Below, piece by piece: positions 18,391 to 27,453 of a stretch of DNA of 64,000 nt. Within the stretch, counting starts at the first letter, position 1. Each line of letters opens with the position of its first letter. The stretch is taken from assembly GCF_002858745.1 (NCBI RefSeq), contig NZ_PJRO01000004.1, positions 248,001-312,000 of the forward strand. Direction: 5' to 3'. The notes under the pieces were generated by a model. It searched no databases. It was not told the origin of the DNA and saw only the letters and a program-made list of their open reading frames with translations. Made by a program: the position numbers and the translations under genes. The DNA is from Mesorhizobium loti (lineage in GTDB: Bacteria > Pseudomonadota > Alphaproteobacteria > Rhizobiales > Rhizobiaceae).

Positions 18391-18453
18391 TGAGTTTCGG
18401 TGTGAAGACAGCCCTGATCTCGACGTCCGATGACGCCTTTTCCCCAACAGGCT

Positions 18454-18557
18454 GGAGCAATTTCAGCAAAAGTGCGTTGCGATTTTGCGTCCGGAATTGC
18501 GTAAAAACAATGAATTAGAGCGTTTCCGCGTTGCCGTGAAAAACGGAACCGCTCTGA
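18454..18557 (+). repeat. 103-bp two-hairpin palindromic repeat, copy 1
   Basis: This copy begins GGAGCAATTTC and ends GGAACCGCTCTGA. The first hairpin pairs GCAATTTC-like and GGAATTGC arms; the second pairs AGAGCGTTTCCG with CGGAACCGCTCT. It is the most diverged copy and lies between the bluB riboswitch and the amidohydrolase start, ending 46 bases before that ATG. Confidence 0.85.
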
Positions 18558-18602
18558 TGCTTGTCGCGTGGCCATCATCTCCATTGCTGATAAGGTAGCG
18601 CC

Positions 18603-19529
18603 ATGACGACCCGCCTCTACACGCATCCGATTTTCCTGGAACACATCACGCCCGCCGGCCATCCGGAGCGGCCGGACAGGTTGCGCGCCATCGAGCGCGT
18701 TCTGGACGACGAGGCCTTTGCCGCCCTCGACAGGCAGGAGGCACCGATGGGGGACGAGGCAACCATTCTCTATTGCCATCCGAAGGATTTCGTCGAGCGC
18801 GTGCGCAAGGCAATCCCGGAAGACGGCATCGCGGTCATCGATGCCGACACGGTGGCGAGCCCAAAAACCTGGCAAGCGGCGCTGACCGCCGTCGGTGCGG
18901 CCAATGCCGCCGTGGACGACGTCTTTGCCGGCACGGCCGACAATGTCTTCGTAGCGGCCCGCCCGCCCGGCCATCACGCCGAGAAAACCACGGCCATGGG
19001 TTTCTGCCTGTTCAACACGGCAGCAATCGCAGCCCGTTACGCGCAGGAGAAGCACGGCGTGGAGCGTGTCGCCATCGTCGACTGGGATGTGCACCACGGC
19101 AACGGTACGCAGGACATTTTCTGGGATGACCCGTCCGTGCTTTATTGCTCGACGCACCAGATGCCGCTCTATCCGGGCACGGGCGCGAAGAGCGAGATTG
19201 GCGCCGGTAATATCGTCAACGCGCCGCTGGCGCCGGCGACGGGTAGCGATATCTTTCGCGAGGCGTTCAACACGCGCGTCCTGCCGGCGATCGATTCCTT
19301 CGCGCCGGACCTCGTCATCATCTCGGCCGGTTTCGACGCGCACCATCGCGACCCATTGGCCGAGATCAACCTTGTCGAGGATGATTTCGACTGGGCGACC
19401 GGGCAGTTGATGGATCGCGCCCGCCGTCATAGTTCAAACAGGCTGGTCAGCTTGCTGGAAGGCGGCTACGACCTGCATGGATTGGCATTTTCGGTCGCAG
19501 CCCATGTCGGCCGCCTGATGAAAGGATGA
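18603..19529 (+). CDS. Histone-deacetylase-like amidohydrolase (class II, acetoin/acetylpolyamine type)
   Basis: A 308-residue zinc amidohydrolase. The catalytic and metal residues are visible in RPPGHHAEKTTAMGFCLFN, DWDVHHGNGTQDIFWDD (Asp and His zinc ligands) and SAGFDAHHRDPLAE (third ligand). Bacterial members remove acetyl groups from polyamines or other small amines, or act in acetoin use; which one applies here is not clear. xseB starts 4 bases after its stop, so they form an operon, an arrangement often seen in rhizobia. Confidence 0.92.
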   Translation: MTTRLYTHPIFLEHITPAGHPERPDRLRAIERVLDDEAFAALDRQEAPMGDEATILYCHPKDFVERVRKAIPEDGIAVIDADTVASPKTWQAALTAVGAANAAVDDVFAGTADNVFVAARPPGHHAEKTTAMGFCLFNTAAIAARYAQEKHGVERVAIVDWDVHHGNGTQDIFWDDPSVLYCSTHQMPLYPGTGAKSEIGAGNIVNAPLAPATGSDIFREAFNTRVLPAIDSFAPDLVIISAGFDAHHRDPLAEINLVEDDFDWATGQLMDRARRHSSNRLVSLLEGGYDLHGLAFSVAAHVGRLMKG

Positions 19530-19532
19530 GCC

Positions 19533-19787
19533 ATGGCTGAAGAAGTGAACCAGGACGTCAAGGCGATGAGCTTCGAGCAGGCGCTGGATGCGCTGGAGAA
19601 GATCGTTGACGATCTCGAGCGCGGCGACGTGCCGCTCGACCAGTCGATCCGCATCTATGAAAGAGGTGAGGCGCTGAAGGCGCATTGCGACCGCCTGCTC
19701 AAGGCCGCTGAGGACAAGGTGGAGAAGATCAGGCTGGCCCGTGACGGCAAGCCGGTCGGCACCGAACCGCTGGACGGAGAACAATAG
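19533..19787 (+). CDS. xseB: Exodeoxyribonuclease VII small subunit
   Basis: An 84-residue, mostly helical protein matching Xse[21 protein letters not shown] followed by [20 protein letters not shown]. It partners with XseA to digest single-stranded DNA in repair. The small subunit is normally 70-90 residues. It lies 3 bases after the amidohydrolase stop. In many alphaproteobacteria dxs follows xseB directly; here dxs begins 2.5 kb later, after four other genes, so the ancestral link may have been interrupted. Confidence 0.95.
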   Translation: MAEEVNQDVKAMSFEQALDALEKIVDDLERGDVPLDQSIRIYERGEALKAHCDRLLKAAEDKVEKIRLARDGKPVGTEPLDGEQ

Positions 19788-19863
19788 TTAGAGCGGAATG
19801 CCGATCGCATTCCGCTTCCGGGGAGCAGGGGACAACACCGGCATATCAAAGGGAGAGATATCC

Positions 19864-20148
19864 ATGTGTCGCAACATCAAGCCGCTCTTCAACTTCGAAC
19901 CGCCAGCGACGGATAGCGAAATTCATGAGGCGGCGCTGCAGTTCGTGCGCAAGATCAGTGGCTCCAACAAGCCCTCCATGCGCAACAGGGAAGCCTTCGA
20001 CCACGCGGTGCGCACCATCGCCAATGCCGCGCATGACCTGCTTGTTGTCCTTGAAACCACTCAGCCGCCGCGCAACCGCGAGGAGGTGGCGGCAAAAGCT
20101 CGCGCCAAGTCGGCCGAGCGGTTTGGGTCTAAGCCGGTGCCTGCCTAG
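19864..20148 (+). CDS. DUF2277 family protein
   Basis: A 94-residue protein starting MCRNIKPLFNFEPPATDSEI, the hallmark of DUF2277. A conserved core (AALQFVRKISGSNKPSMRN) and a helical tail follow. Function is unknown. ATG 19864 is chosen because AGGGAGAG precedes it and the family always starts MCRNIK, although the frame is open further upstream. The TAG stop lies at the very start of repeat copy 2, so the repeat may have set the C-terminal end. Confidence 0.9.
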   Translation: MCRNIKPLFNFEPPATDSEIHEAALQFVRKISGSNKPSMRNREAFDHAVRTIANAAHDLLVVLETTQPPRNREEVAAKARAKSAERFGSKPVPA

Positions 20149-20247
20149 AGCAATTCCAGGAAAAGTGCGTAGCGGTTTTCCGTCCAGAATTGCGCAAAAA
20201 CAAAAAGTTAGAGCGTTTCCGCGTTCCGAAAAAACGGAAACGTTCTG
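20146..20247 (+). repeat. 103-bp two-hairpin palindromic repeat, copy 2
   Basis: It begins TAGAGCAATTCCAGG and ends GGAAACGTTCTGG. The first three bases are the stop codon of the DUF2277 gene. Both hairpins are present, with small changes in the second loop. It occupies most of the convergent gap between DUF2277 and hxlR. Confidence 0.9.
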
Positions 20248-20292
20248 GTAGTCTCGCAATCGTGCAGATCGGCCAGTCTGCTGTACTGCCGA

Positions 20293-20685
20293 TCAGGACG
20301 CCGAGGTGACCATCGTCGGCTTGTCGAAATCCGCGGGCTGAGCGGCGTAGAGCCGTTCTGGTGGCGTCCAGCGGTCAGGCAACTCTTCCTCACCCCAACG
20401 TGCGAGCGCCTGGAGCGCGGGAATGAGTGCTGCACCTTTGGCCGTTAGCGCGTAAGCACCGCGGGTCGCACCTTGCCGCGCCTGCGTTTGCCTAACCAGG
20501 CCGGCATCCTCCAGCCGACGCAACCGTTCAGCCAGGATGTTCGTTGCAATCTTCTCGGGCATTGCCAGAAAATCCGAGTAGCTGGTCGCCCCTACCACCA
20601 TCGCGCGGATGATCACCAGCGACCACTTGTCGCCGACGATGTCGAGCGTTGAGGCGATGGGGCAGCCGGTGCGGAACTTGGTCAT
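20293..20685 (-). CDS. HxlR family winged-helix regulator
   Basis: A 130-residue regulator. MTKFRTGCPIASTLDIVGDK begins the family, with the N-terminal Cys at residue 8, and WSLVIIRAM follows. The recognition region SYSDFLAMPEKIATNILAERL is typical of HxlR. Some members sense electrophiles through the N-terminal Cys. ATG 20685 is used; the open frame upstream crosses the divergent gene. It is divergent from a MAPEG protein, and a palindrome lies between them, so it probably controls that gene and itself. Confidence 0.92.
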   Translation of the reverse strand: MTKFRTGCPIASTLDIVGDKWSLVIIRAMVVGATSYSDFLAMPEKIATNILAERLRRLEDAGLVRQTQARQGATRGAYALTAKGAALIPALQALARWGEEELPDRWTPPERLYAAQPADFDKPTMVTSAS

Positions 20686-20706
20686 GAACACAGCATGATT
20701 TTCTAG

Positions 20707-20721
20707 CTTGCATTTTGCAAG
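20707..20721. promoter_or_regulatory. Palindrome CTTGCATTTTGCAAG, probable HxlR operator
   Basis: A 15-base sequence with arms CTTGCA/TGCAAG around TTT lies 21 bases before the hxlR start and about 44 bases before the divergent gene. A partial second copy (AGCTTGTAAAA) follows at 20733. Position and symmetry fit an operator for the divergent HxlR protein. Confidence 0.6.
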
Positions 20722-20764
20722 TGAGAAATGATTAGCTTGTAAAAACCGTTTGTTGGAGGGGGAA

Positions 20765-21136
20765 ATGCTTCCGGTTACGTCCATTGTCGCGGCATTGGCG
20801 GCGCTTTCGCTCGTTGCCATGAGCATCAGGGTCAGCTTGCGCCGCAAGAAAGTCGGTGTGCGTCTCGGCTTCAGCGACGACCCGACGCTGATGCGGCGTA
20901 TCCGCGCGCAGGGCAATTTCACCGAATATGTGCCCCTGGCTTTGATCGTGCTCGCCATTGCAGAATACAGGCAAGCGCCGACATCCTTGCTGTGGACGAT
21001 CGCTGGGCTGCTCATCGCCGGCCGATGTTTGCATTTCGCAGGTATCATGACGGCCAGAACGCCGTTGAGCGCGCCGGGGATGGTCGGCACCTACAGTGCG
21101 CTGATCGTCGGTGCGATCACACTCCTCTCCATCTGA
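20765..21136 (+). CDS. MAPEG family membrane protein
   Basis: A 123-residue inner-membrane protein with about four hydrophobic segments. The conserved MAPEG core is FSDDPTLMRRIRAQGNFTEYVPLALI in two parts, containing RAQGNFTEYVPLAL with the expected Arg, Asn and Glu. Eukaryotic members conjugate glutathione or make eicosanoids; bacterial roles are mostly unknown, and glutathione-linked detoxification is inferred. ATG 20765 has GGAGGGG before it; the frame also has upstream TTG codons. The divergent HxlR gene probably regulates it. Confidence 0.88.
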   Translation: MLPVTSIVAALAALSLVAMSIRVSLRRKKVGVRLGFSDDPTLMRRIRAQGNFTEYVPLALIVLAIAEYRQAPTSLLWTIAGLLIAGRCLHFAGIMTARTPLSAPGMVGTYSALIVGAITLLSI

Positions 21137-21252
21137 CGGACCTCCGAACGCAGTCGATCGGTGAACGCATCGTCGTCGCATCGCCGGTTTGCCAGGGGAG
21201 GGCGGGGGTATAAGTTTGGTCCTGCAAGTCATTAGCAGATGGAGCAGGACCG

Positions 21253-22173
21253 ATGAGCTTCTTTCCAGGAAACGATCCCGAGCCCGGCGATGCCTTTTCC
21301 TGCGACGCCATCGAACTGATGGTGGTGCCCAATGCCAAGGACATCGGTGGCTTCGAAGTGCGTCGCGCTTTGCCGACCGCCAGGCGCCGGCTGGTCGGTC
21401 CCTTCATCTTCTTCGATCGCATGGGCCCCGCCATCCTGCGCGCCGGCAAGGCGCTGGATGTGCGCCCGCACCCGCACATCGGGCTCTCCACCGTCACCTA
21501 TCTGTTCGACGGCAACATCAGGCACCGCGATTCGCTGGGCACGGAGATGGTCATTTCACCCGGCGACGTGAATTTGATGACGGCAGGACGCGGCATTGTC
21601 CATTCCGAGCGTACGCCGGAGGAAATGCGTGGCGCGCCGATGTCGATGTCGGGCCTGCAGACGTGGATCGCGCTGCCTGACAGGCACGAAGAAATGGCGC
21701 CGGTTTTTGAAAACACCGCGAGCGCTGAACTGCCGGAGTTCGGTGCTGACGGGGTGTCGGGTCGTCTCATCATCGGCGAGCTGGAAGGCCACCGCGCGCC
21801 GGTGACCACCTATCATGATACGCTCTACGCCGACATTCGGCTTGAGCCTGGTGTGAAGTATCGCATTGCGGCGGATGCCGAGGAGCGCGCCATTTATGTA
21901 CTGGATGGGTTCGTCACCATTTCCGGCGACAGCTTTCCCGAGAACCGCCTTCTGGTGTTTCGCCCCGGCGACGAGATCATCGTTTCGTCGGAATCGGGTG
22001 CGCATTTCATGCTGTTCGGTGGCGCTTCGCTGGGGTCCCCACGCTATATCTGGTGGAATTTCGTTTCCTCGTCGAAAGAACGCATCGAACAGGCCAAGCA
22101 GGAATGGAAGACCGGTCGTTTCGACATCGTCCCGGGCGATGAAAAGGAATTCATTCCACTGCCCGATAAGTGA
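21253..22173 (+). CDS. Pirin family cupin protein
   Basis: A 306-residue bicupin. The N-terminal cupin has the metal residues in RPHPHIGLSTVTYLFDG and GRGIVHSERTP (three His and a Glu). The C-terminal domain starts near 170 (RAPVTTYHDTLYADI) and is less conserved. Bacterial pirins include quercetin dioxygenases and regulators of pyruvate metabolism; the role here is not determined. It is a separate unit, with 116 bases between it and the MAPEG gene. Confidence 0.92.
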   Translation: MSFFPGNDPEPGDAFSCDAIELMVVPNAKDIGGFEVRRALPTARRRLVGPFIFFDRMGPAILRAGKALDVRPHPHIGLSTVTYLFDGNIRHRDSLGTEMVISPGDVNLMTAGRGIVHSERTPEEMRGAPMSMSGLQTWIALPDRHEEMAPVFENTASAELPEFGADGVSGRLIIGELEGHRAPVTTYHDTLYADIRLEPGVKYRIAADAEERAIYVLDGFVTISGDSFPENRLLVFRPGDEIIVSSESGAHFMLFGGASLGSPRYIWWNFVSSSKERIEQAKQEWKTGRFDIVPGDEKEFIPLPDK

Positions 22174-22262
22174 CGTGTCATTGCGGCACATTTACTTTCC
22201 GTGGTCGGAGGCCTATTCGATTTTTTGAATACTCTTGAACGCGAGCTCGAACGGGCCAGCCA

Positions 22263-24176
22263 TTGATCGCCAGACCCCAAACGCCGCTTCTCGACAAGGT
22301 CCGTATTCCCGCGGACCTGAAGAAGCTTTCCGAAAGTGACCTGCCACAGCTTGCAGAAGAGCTGCGCACCGAACTGGTCGACGCCGTCTCGCAGACAGGC
22401 GGGCATCTCGGAGCAGGTCTTGGCGTGGTCGAGCTCACAGTCGCGCTGCACTACGTTTTCGACACGCCGGACGACAGGATCATCTGGGATGTCGGCCACC
22501 AGGCCTATCCACACAAGATCCTGACCGGCAGGCGCGACCGCATCCGCACCTTACGCCAGGAGAACGGGCTTTCCGGGTTCACCAGGCGAGCCGAGAGCGA
22601 ATATGATCCGTTCGGCGCCGCCCATTCCTCCACCTCGATCTCGGCCGGTCTGGGCATGGCCGTGGCGCGCGATCTCTCCGGCGGCAAGAACAATGTCATC
22701 GCCGTGATAGGCGACGGTGCGATGTCGGCCGGCATGGCGTTCGAGGCGCTGAACAATGCGGGTGCGCTCGATGCACGCCTCATTGTGATCCTCAATGACA
22801 ACGACATGTCGATCGCCCCGCCGACCGGTGCCATGAGCGCATATCTGGCGCGTCTCGGTTCAGGCAAGACCTATCTCGGCCTGCGCGATTTCGGCAAGAA
22901 ACTGACGTCTTATCTCGGCAAGCGGGCCGATCGCGCCATCACCCGCGCCGTCGAACATGCGCGTGGCTATGTCACCGGCGGTACACTGTTCGAAGAGCTC
23001 GGCTTCTTCCATATCGGCCCGATCGACGGCCACAATCTCGAGCATCTCATTCCTGTGCTGAAGAATGTGCGCGACAACGGCAAAGGCCCGGTGCTGATCC
23101 ATGTCGTGACGCAGAAGGGCAAGGGTTACGCGCCCGCCGAAGCGGCAGCCGACAAATATCACGGCGTCAATCGGTTCGACGTCATAACCGGTGCCCAGGC
23201 GAAGGCCCCGGCCAATGCGCCGAGCTATACCAATATCTTCGCCGAAAGCCTGATCCGCGAAGCCTGCGAAGACGACAAGATCGTTGCCGTCACGGCTGCC
23301 ATGCCGACCGGCACCGGACTCGATTTGTTCGGCGAGGTCTTCCCGAACCGCACTTTCGATGTCGGGATCGCCGAACAGCACGCCGTGACCTTTGCGGCGG
23401 GCCTCGCCACCGAAGGTTACAAGCCGTTCGCGGCGATCTATTCGACCTTCCTGCAGCGCGCCTACGATCAGGTCGTGCACGATGTCGCGATCCAGAAACT
23501 GCCGGTGCGTTTCCCCATCGACCGCGCCGGTTATGTCGGTGCTGACGGCGCTACCCATTGCGGCGCTTTCGACACCACCTTCCTCGCCTCGCTGCCCGAC
23601 TTCGTTGTCATGGCGGCAAGCGACGAGGTGGAACTGCGCCACATGGTACGTACCGCGGCCGAATATGACGAGGGGCCGATCTCCTTCCGTTATCCGCGCG
23701 GCAACGGCGTCGGGATCGATATGCCCGAGCGGGGTTCGCCGCTGGAAATCGGCAAGGGCCGTATCGTGCGCGAAGGCACCAAGGTAGCGCTGCTGTCCTT
23801 CGGCACGCGCCTGCAGGACTGCCTTGCGGCAGCCGATGAGCTCAGTGCGGCGGGCCTGTCCACGACCGTGGCCGATGCGCGTTTCGCCAAGCCGCTCGAC
23901 CATGACCTCATTCGCCGTCTGGCCCGTTCGCATGAAATACTGGTGACGGTGGAAGAAGGCGCCATCGGCGGTTTCGCCGCGCAGGTGCTGCACTTCCTCG
24001 CCCATGAGGGGCTGTTGGAGAGCGGGCTCAAGGTACGCCCGCTGGTGCTCCCGGATGCCTTCACCGACCACGCCAAGCCGGAGAAGATGTATGCCGATGC
24101 CGGGCTTGATGCGACCGGCATCGTGCGCACGGTGTTTGCAGCACTCGGCCATGCGACGAGCGCGCAGCGCGCCTGA
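22263..24176 (+). CDS. dxs: 1-deoxy-D-xylulose-5-phosphate synthase
   Basis: A 637-residue thiamine-diphosphate enzyme that joins pyruvate and glyceraldehyde 3-phosphate in the first step of the MEP isoprenoid pathway. The substrate and ThDP motifs are [35 protein letters not shown] and [12 protein letters not shown], with the transketolase pyrimidine-binding domain near [17 protein letters not shown] 22263 is the apparent start, as no ATG lies before the conserved [14 protein letters not shown] segment. ispH, also of the MEP pathway, is found at 36.9 kb. tlyA lies downstream on the same strand. Confidence 0.97.
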   Translation: MIARPQTPLLDKVRIPADLKKLSESDLPQLAEELRTELVDAVSQTGGHLGAGLGVVELTVALHYVFDTPDDRIIWDVGHQAYPHKILTGRRDRIRTLRQENGLSGFTRRAESEYDPFGAAHSSTSISAGLGMAVARDLSGGKNNVIAVIGDGAMSAGMAFEALNNAGALDARLIVILNDNDMSIAPPTGAMSAYLARLGSGKTYLGLRDFGKKLTSYLGKRADRAITRAVEHARGYVTGGTLFEELGFFHIGPIDGHNLEHLIPVLKNVRDNGKGPVLIHVVTQKGKGYAPAEAAADKYHGVNRFDVITGAQAKAPANAPSYTNIFAESLIREACEDDKIVAVTAAMPTGTGLDLFGEVFPNRTFDVGIAEQHAVTFAAGLATEGYKPFAAIYSTFLQRAYDQVVHDVAIQKLPVRFPIDRAGYVGADGATHCGAFDTTFLASLPDFVVMAASDEVELRHMVRTAAEYDEGPISFRYPRGNGVGIDMPERGSPLEIGKGRIVREGTKVALLSFGTRLQDCLAAADELSAAGLSTTVADARFAKPLDHDLIRRLARSHEILVTVEEGAIGGFAAQVLHFLAHEGLLESGLKVRPLVLPDAFTDHAKPEKMYADAGLDATGIVRTVFAALGHATSAQRA

Positions 24177-24364
24177 ATCAAAACATCAACAACTTGAATC
24201 AGCTTGTGAGCGGCTTGAATCGCCATCTCAACATACGGAATCTATTTGTGGAGGAGCCCTGTTAACCTATTGTTCAGGTTGCTTTTTGGCGCTTCGCTTA
24301 CCTTCTCTCTTGCCCCTTTCTCAACGGCGCACTGCTAGGAAAATCCCAGGCAGGGAGAACAACA

Positions 24365-24622
24365 ATGAGAGCGCTTCTGTTCAGCGCGACCAGTATGCTT
24401 TTGCTGGTTGGGCCGGTGGCGGCTGAACCGCAATATGACCGCGTCCTCGAACAGGCGGCCATCGATATCGTGGCGGCCAACATCGGAACACTGCGCGGTG
24501 GCTTCGCGTACAATCAGGTACCGCAGATGATTGTCGTGCAGGACGCGCCTCCATCACGCAGGGCGCCAGCCGATGGCCTCGTGCCTGCTGTCGAACGTCC
24601 TGCGGCGAGCCAGCTTTTCTAG
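24365..24622 (+). CDS. Small secreted protein of unknown function
   Basis: An 85-residue protein with a signal peptide (MRALLFSATSMLLLVGPVAA, cleavage before EPQYD). The mature 65 residues are ordinary, with a helical start DRVLEQAAIDIVAANIGTLR and a Pro/Ala-rich end. AGGGAGAA lies at good spacing before the ATG. No family is recognised. It lies between dxs and tlyA on the same strand. Confidence 0.65.
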   Translation: MRALLFSATSMLLLVGPVAAEPQYDRVLEQAAIDIVAANIGTLRGGFAYNQVPQMIVVQDAPPSRRAPADGLVPAVERPAASQLF

Positions 24623-24698
24623 GACCCGGCATTTTCCAGGACAAGGCCCCCGCCAGTCCCGACTTGCCTTCGGGCGCGGCTTTCGCCAATGAAGGCGA

Positions 24699-25463
24699 AT
24701 GCGTTCCCACCAGCCAGCCAATCAGCGCCAGCGGCTCGACGACCTGCTCGTCGTGCGCGGCCTGTTTGTCAGCCGCTCGCGCGCTCGCGATGCCGTCGAG
24801 CGCGGCACCGTGTCGGTCGACGGAACGGTGGTCACCAAACCCGGGCTGAACGTATCGCCTGGTGTCGATCTGGCGGTGGACGATCCCGCACGCCACTATG
24901 TTTCCCGCGCGGCGCTGAAGCTGATTGCCGGGCTCGACCGTTTCGAGCTTGATCCTGCCGGCGCGGAAGCGCTCGACATAGGCGCCTCGACAGGGGGCTT
25001 CACCCAGGTGCTGCTCGAACGCGGTGCTGCTCACGTCACCGCCATCGATGTTGGCCATGGCCAGATGCATGCCTCGATCGAAAGCGACCCACGCGTGACC
25101 TCGGTCGAGGGTCTCAATGCGCGCGAACTTTCAATCGCCAGCCTTGGCGGCCGCGTGCCGGATCTCATCGTCTCGGACGTTTCCTTTATCTCGCTGAAGC
25201 TGGCATTGCCGCCTGCCCTTGGACTGGCAAAGGCCGGCGCACATGCGCTGCTGCTGGTCAAACCACAATTCGAGGCCGGCCGCGACGCGATCGGCAAGGG
25301 TGGGTTGTTGAAGAACCCTGCCGAGGCCGAAGCTGCCGCTTCTGATTTGCAGCGCTGGCTGGACGGACTGGGTGGCTGGCGTGTGCTTGGCCTCCATCCG
25401 TCGCCAATCGAGGGTGGCGATGGCAATCGCGAATTTCTGCTGGCCGGAGTGAAAGATCGATGA
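24699..25463 (+). CDS. tlyA: TlyA family rRNA 2'-O-methyltransferase
   Basis: A 254-residue protein. Residues 11-75 are an S4 RNA-binding domain (RLDDLLVVRGLFVSRSRARD), followed by an FtsJ-like Rossmann methyltransferase with DIGASTGGFTQVLLERGA (SAM loop) and VSDVSFISLKLALP. TlyA methylates 2'-OH groups of cytidines in 16S and/or 23S rRNA in mycobacteria; members were first named as haemolysins. The stop overlaps the next gene (ATGA). The dxs-tlyA neighbourhood is common. Confidence 0.95.
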   Translation: MRSHQPANQRQRLDDLLVVRGLFVSRSRARDAVERGTVSVDGTVVTKPGLNVSPGVDLAVDDPARHYVSRAALKLIAGLDRFELDPAGAEALDIGASTGGFTQVLLERGAAHVTAIDVGHGQMHASIESDPRVTSVEGLNARELSIASLGGRVPDLIVSDVSFISLKLALPPALGLAKAGAHALLLVKPQFEAGRDAIGKGGLLKNPAEAEAAASDLQRWLDGLGGWRVLGLHPSPIEGGDGNREFLLAGVKDR

Positions 25464-26701
25464 GCGCTCGTTTTCAGATCGCACGGCTCGGCGCACAGGG
25501 CGATGGTGTCGTCGACGCCGATGGTGGCCATGTCTTCATTCCCTTCGCGTTGCCCGGCGAAGTGGTCACCGCCGCGCGCGAAAGGGACCGGGCGCAGTTG
25601 CTTGCCGTACTGGAGCCGTCGCCCGAGCGGATCAATCCGGCGTGCCGGCATTTCACCGAATGTGGCGGCTGCGCCATCCAGCATCTCGAAGAAGGCGCCT
25701 ATCGCGCCTGGAAGCGCGGCCTCGTGGTCCATGCCCTGAAGACCAGGGGTGTCGAGGCGCAGGTGGCCGATCTCGTTGCCTGTGCACCGCACAGCCGTCG
25801 CCGTGCCGCCTTCACGGCCCGCAACACCGACACCGGATTGCATCTGGGCTACAATCAGGCCTTCTCCAACATTCTTGTCGATATCGAGGAGTGCCCGGTT
25901 CTCCTGCCGGCCATTGTCGAGGCCGCCGGTGTCCTGCGCCATCTTGCCAGCATCGTCGCAAACACATCGAAACCCTTCAGGTTCCTGGTCACCGCCACCG
26001 CCTCGGGGTTCGACGTCGCCGCTGCCGATTGCGGCAAGCCTACCGAAGCCATCCGCCGCGCAGCTACGGATTTTGTCATCAAGTCCGGGATCGCTAGGCT
26101 TTCCATAGATGGCGAAATCATCGTCGAGACAGTCAAGCCGGCCCTGATTTTCGGGTCGGCCACCGTAACGCCTCCGCCGGGAGCTTTCGTGCAGGCCGTG
26201 GCCGAGGCGGAAGTCGCAATGGCGAGCGTTGTCGCAGCGCATCTGCGCAAGGCAAAAAGGGTCGCCGACCTCTTTTCTGGATGCGGCACCTTTGCGCTCC
26301 GGCTCGCTGCCAATGCCGAGGTCCATGCGGTGGAAAGTGACGGACCGGCGCTTGTGGCACTCGATCGCGGTTTTCGGTTTGCCGGGGGCCTCAAGCGCGT
26401 AACAGTCGAACGCCGCGATCTCGATCGCCGGCCGCTGACCTTTAAGGAACTTGCTGCCTTCGATGCTGTCGTGTTCGACCCGCCGCGCGCCGGTGCCGAG
26501 GATCAATCCAAACAGATCGCCCGTTCGGACGTGCCGTTGGTCGCTGCCGTTTCCTGCAACCCCGTCACACTGGCGCGCGACCTGCGCATCCTGATCGATG
26601 GCGGTTATCAGCTGAAGAGCGTGACGCCGATCGACCAGTTCCTGTGGTCACCGCATGTCGAAGCGGTGGCGCTGCTGGAGAAGCCGCGGAAGCGGCGCTG
26701 A
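25460..26701 (+). CDS. Class I SAM-dependent RNA uridine C5-methyltransferase (RlmC/RlmD/TrmA family)
   Basis: A 413-residue enzyme. An N-terminal TRAM-like segment precedes an iron-sulfur cysteine cluster (CRHFTECGGC with a further Cys in EECPVLL). The SAM site is DLFSGCGTFALRL, and the catalytic Cys is in AVSCNPVTLARDL after FDPPRAGAE. The family adds methyl groups to C5 of uridines in tRNA or 23S rRNA; RlmD-like function is most likely from the FeS pattern. Translation is probably coupled to tlyA by a 4-base overlap, so two RNA methyltransferases form one unit. Confidence 0.93.
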   Translation: MSARFQIARLGAQGDGVVDADGGHVFIPFALPGEVVTAARERDRAQLLAVLEPSPERINPACRHFTECGGCAIQHLEEGAYRAWKRGLVVHALKTRGVEAQVADLVACAPHSRRRAAFTARNTDTGLHLGYNQAFSNILVDIEECPVLLPAIVEAAGVLRHLASIVANTSKPFRFLVTATASGFDVAAADCGKPTEAIRRAATDFVIKSGIARLSIDGEIIVETVKPALIFGSATVTPPPGAFVQAVAEAEVAMASVVAAHLRKAKRVADLFSGCGTFALRLAANAEVHAVESDGPALVALDRGFRFAGGLKRVTVERRDLDRRPLTFKELAAFDAVVFDPPRAGAEDQSKQIARSDVPLVAAVSCNPVTLARDLRILIDGGYQLKSVTPIDQFLWSPHVEAVALLEKPRKRR

Positions 26702-26719
26702 CAGGTCGGCCGCAGGCTA

Positions 26720-27427
26720 TCAGCGGCCGGCGAGCATTCTTTCAACGAAGGCCGGGACAATGTCCGTCGCCTTGCCGAGCACGGCCTCGTCGAAACTGCT
26801 GTGTCCTTCCGAAGGTTCGAGATTGAGCTCGACCGTGCGCGCGCCATTGAGCCGTGCCTCTTCGACGAACCCGGCTGCCGGATAGACGTTGCCGCTGGTG
26901 CCGACCGAGACGAACAGGTCGCAACCAGCCAGTGCCGCATAGATACGCTCCATCTGGTAGGGCATCTCGCCGAACCAGACGACATCAGGGCGGAGATAAC
27001 CGACGGCACCGCAGGCAGGACATTGCGACAGCGCGGACATGTCCTTCGACCAGGGCGAGCGTTGTTCGCAGGCCTGGCACAGCGTCTTGCCGAGTTCACC
27101 ATGCATATGGATCAGATTGGTGGAACCGGCTCGTTCGTGCAGGTCGTCGATATTCTGCGTGACCAGCAGGACGGAGCCGGAAGATTCACGCTCCAGCCGC
27201 GCCAGCGCGACATGGGCGGCATTTGGTTTCACCTGGGCCATGCCGCGGCGGCGCTGATTGTAGAATTCATGCACCTTGGCGGCGTCGCGCACAAAGCCTT
27301 CCGGCCTCGCCACATCGCGATAGTCGACCTTCGACCAGATGCCGTCCTTGTCGCGGAACGTGTCCACGCCTGATTCCGCCGAAACACCTGCACCAGTGAG
27401 GATGACGATGGATTTGTATGGGGGCAT
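26720..27427 (-). CDS. cobB: Sirtuin (NAD-dependent protein deacylase, CobB type)
   Basis: A 235-residue Sir2 protein. NAD-binding residues are in ILTGAGVSAESGVDTFRD and TQNIDDLHERAG; the catalytic His is in HMHGE; zinc ligands are CQAC and CPAC. The FYNQRRR segment has the Tyr-x-x-Arg pair linked to desuccinylase and demalonylase activity in SIRT5 and CobB. It should remove acyl groups from lysines in the cytoplasm. ATG 27427 is taken; an upstream TTG at 27457 would overlap the previous gene by 4 bases. The ABM gene lies just upstream on the same strand. Confidence 0.94.
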   Translation of the reverse strand: MPPYKSIVILTGAGVSAESGVDTFRDKDGIWSKVDYRDVARPEGFVRDAAKVHEFYNQRRRGMAQVKPNAAHVALARLERESSGSVLLVTQNIDDLHERAGSTNLIHMHGELGKTLCQACEQRSPWSKDMSALSQCPACGAVGYLRPDVVWFGEMPYQMERIYAALAGCDLFVSVGTSGNVYPAAGFVEEARLNGARTVELNLEPSEGHSSFDEAVLGKATDIVPAFVERMLAGR

Positions 27428-27453
27428 GATCGGCGGATTGGAGATGGGATTTC

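Noticed and set aside
18036..19430. A long minus-strand frame running through the HDAC-like gene, repeat copy 1 and the riboswitch
   Set aside because: It crosses an RNA element and a certain gene; it is open only because the repeat lacks stops in this frame.
22860..24152. A 430-codon open frame antisense to dxs
   Set aside because: Shadow of a highly conserved gene; no ribosome site, no recognisable domain.
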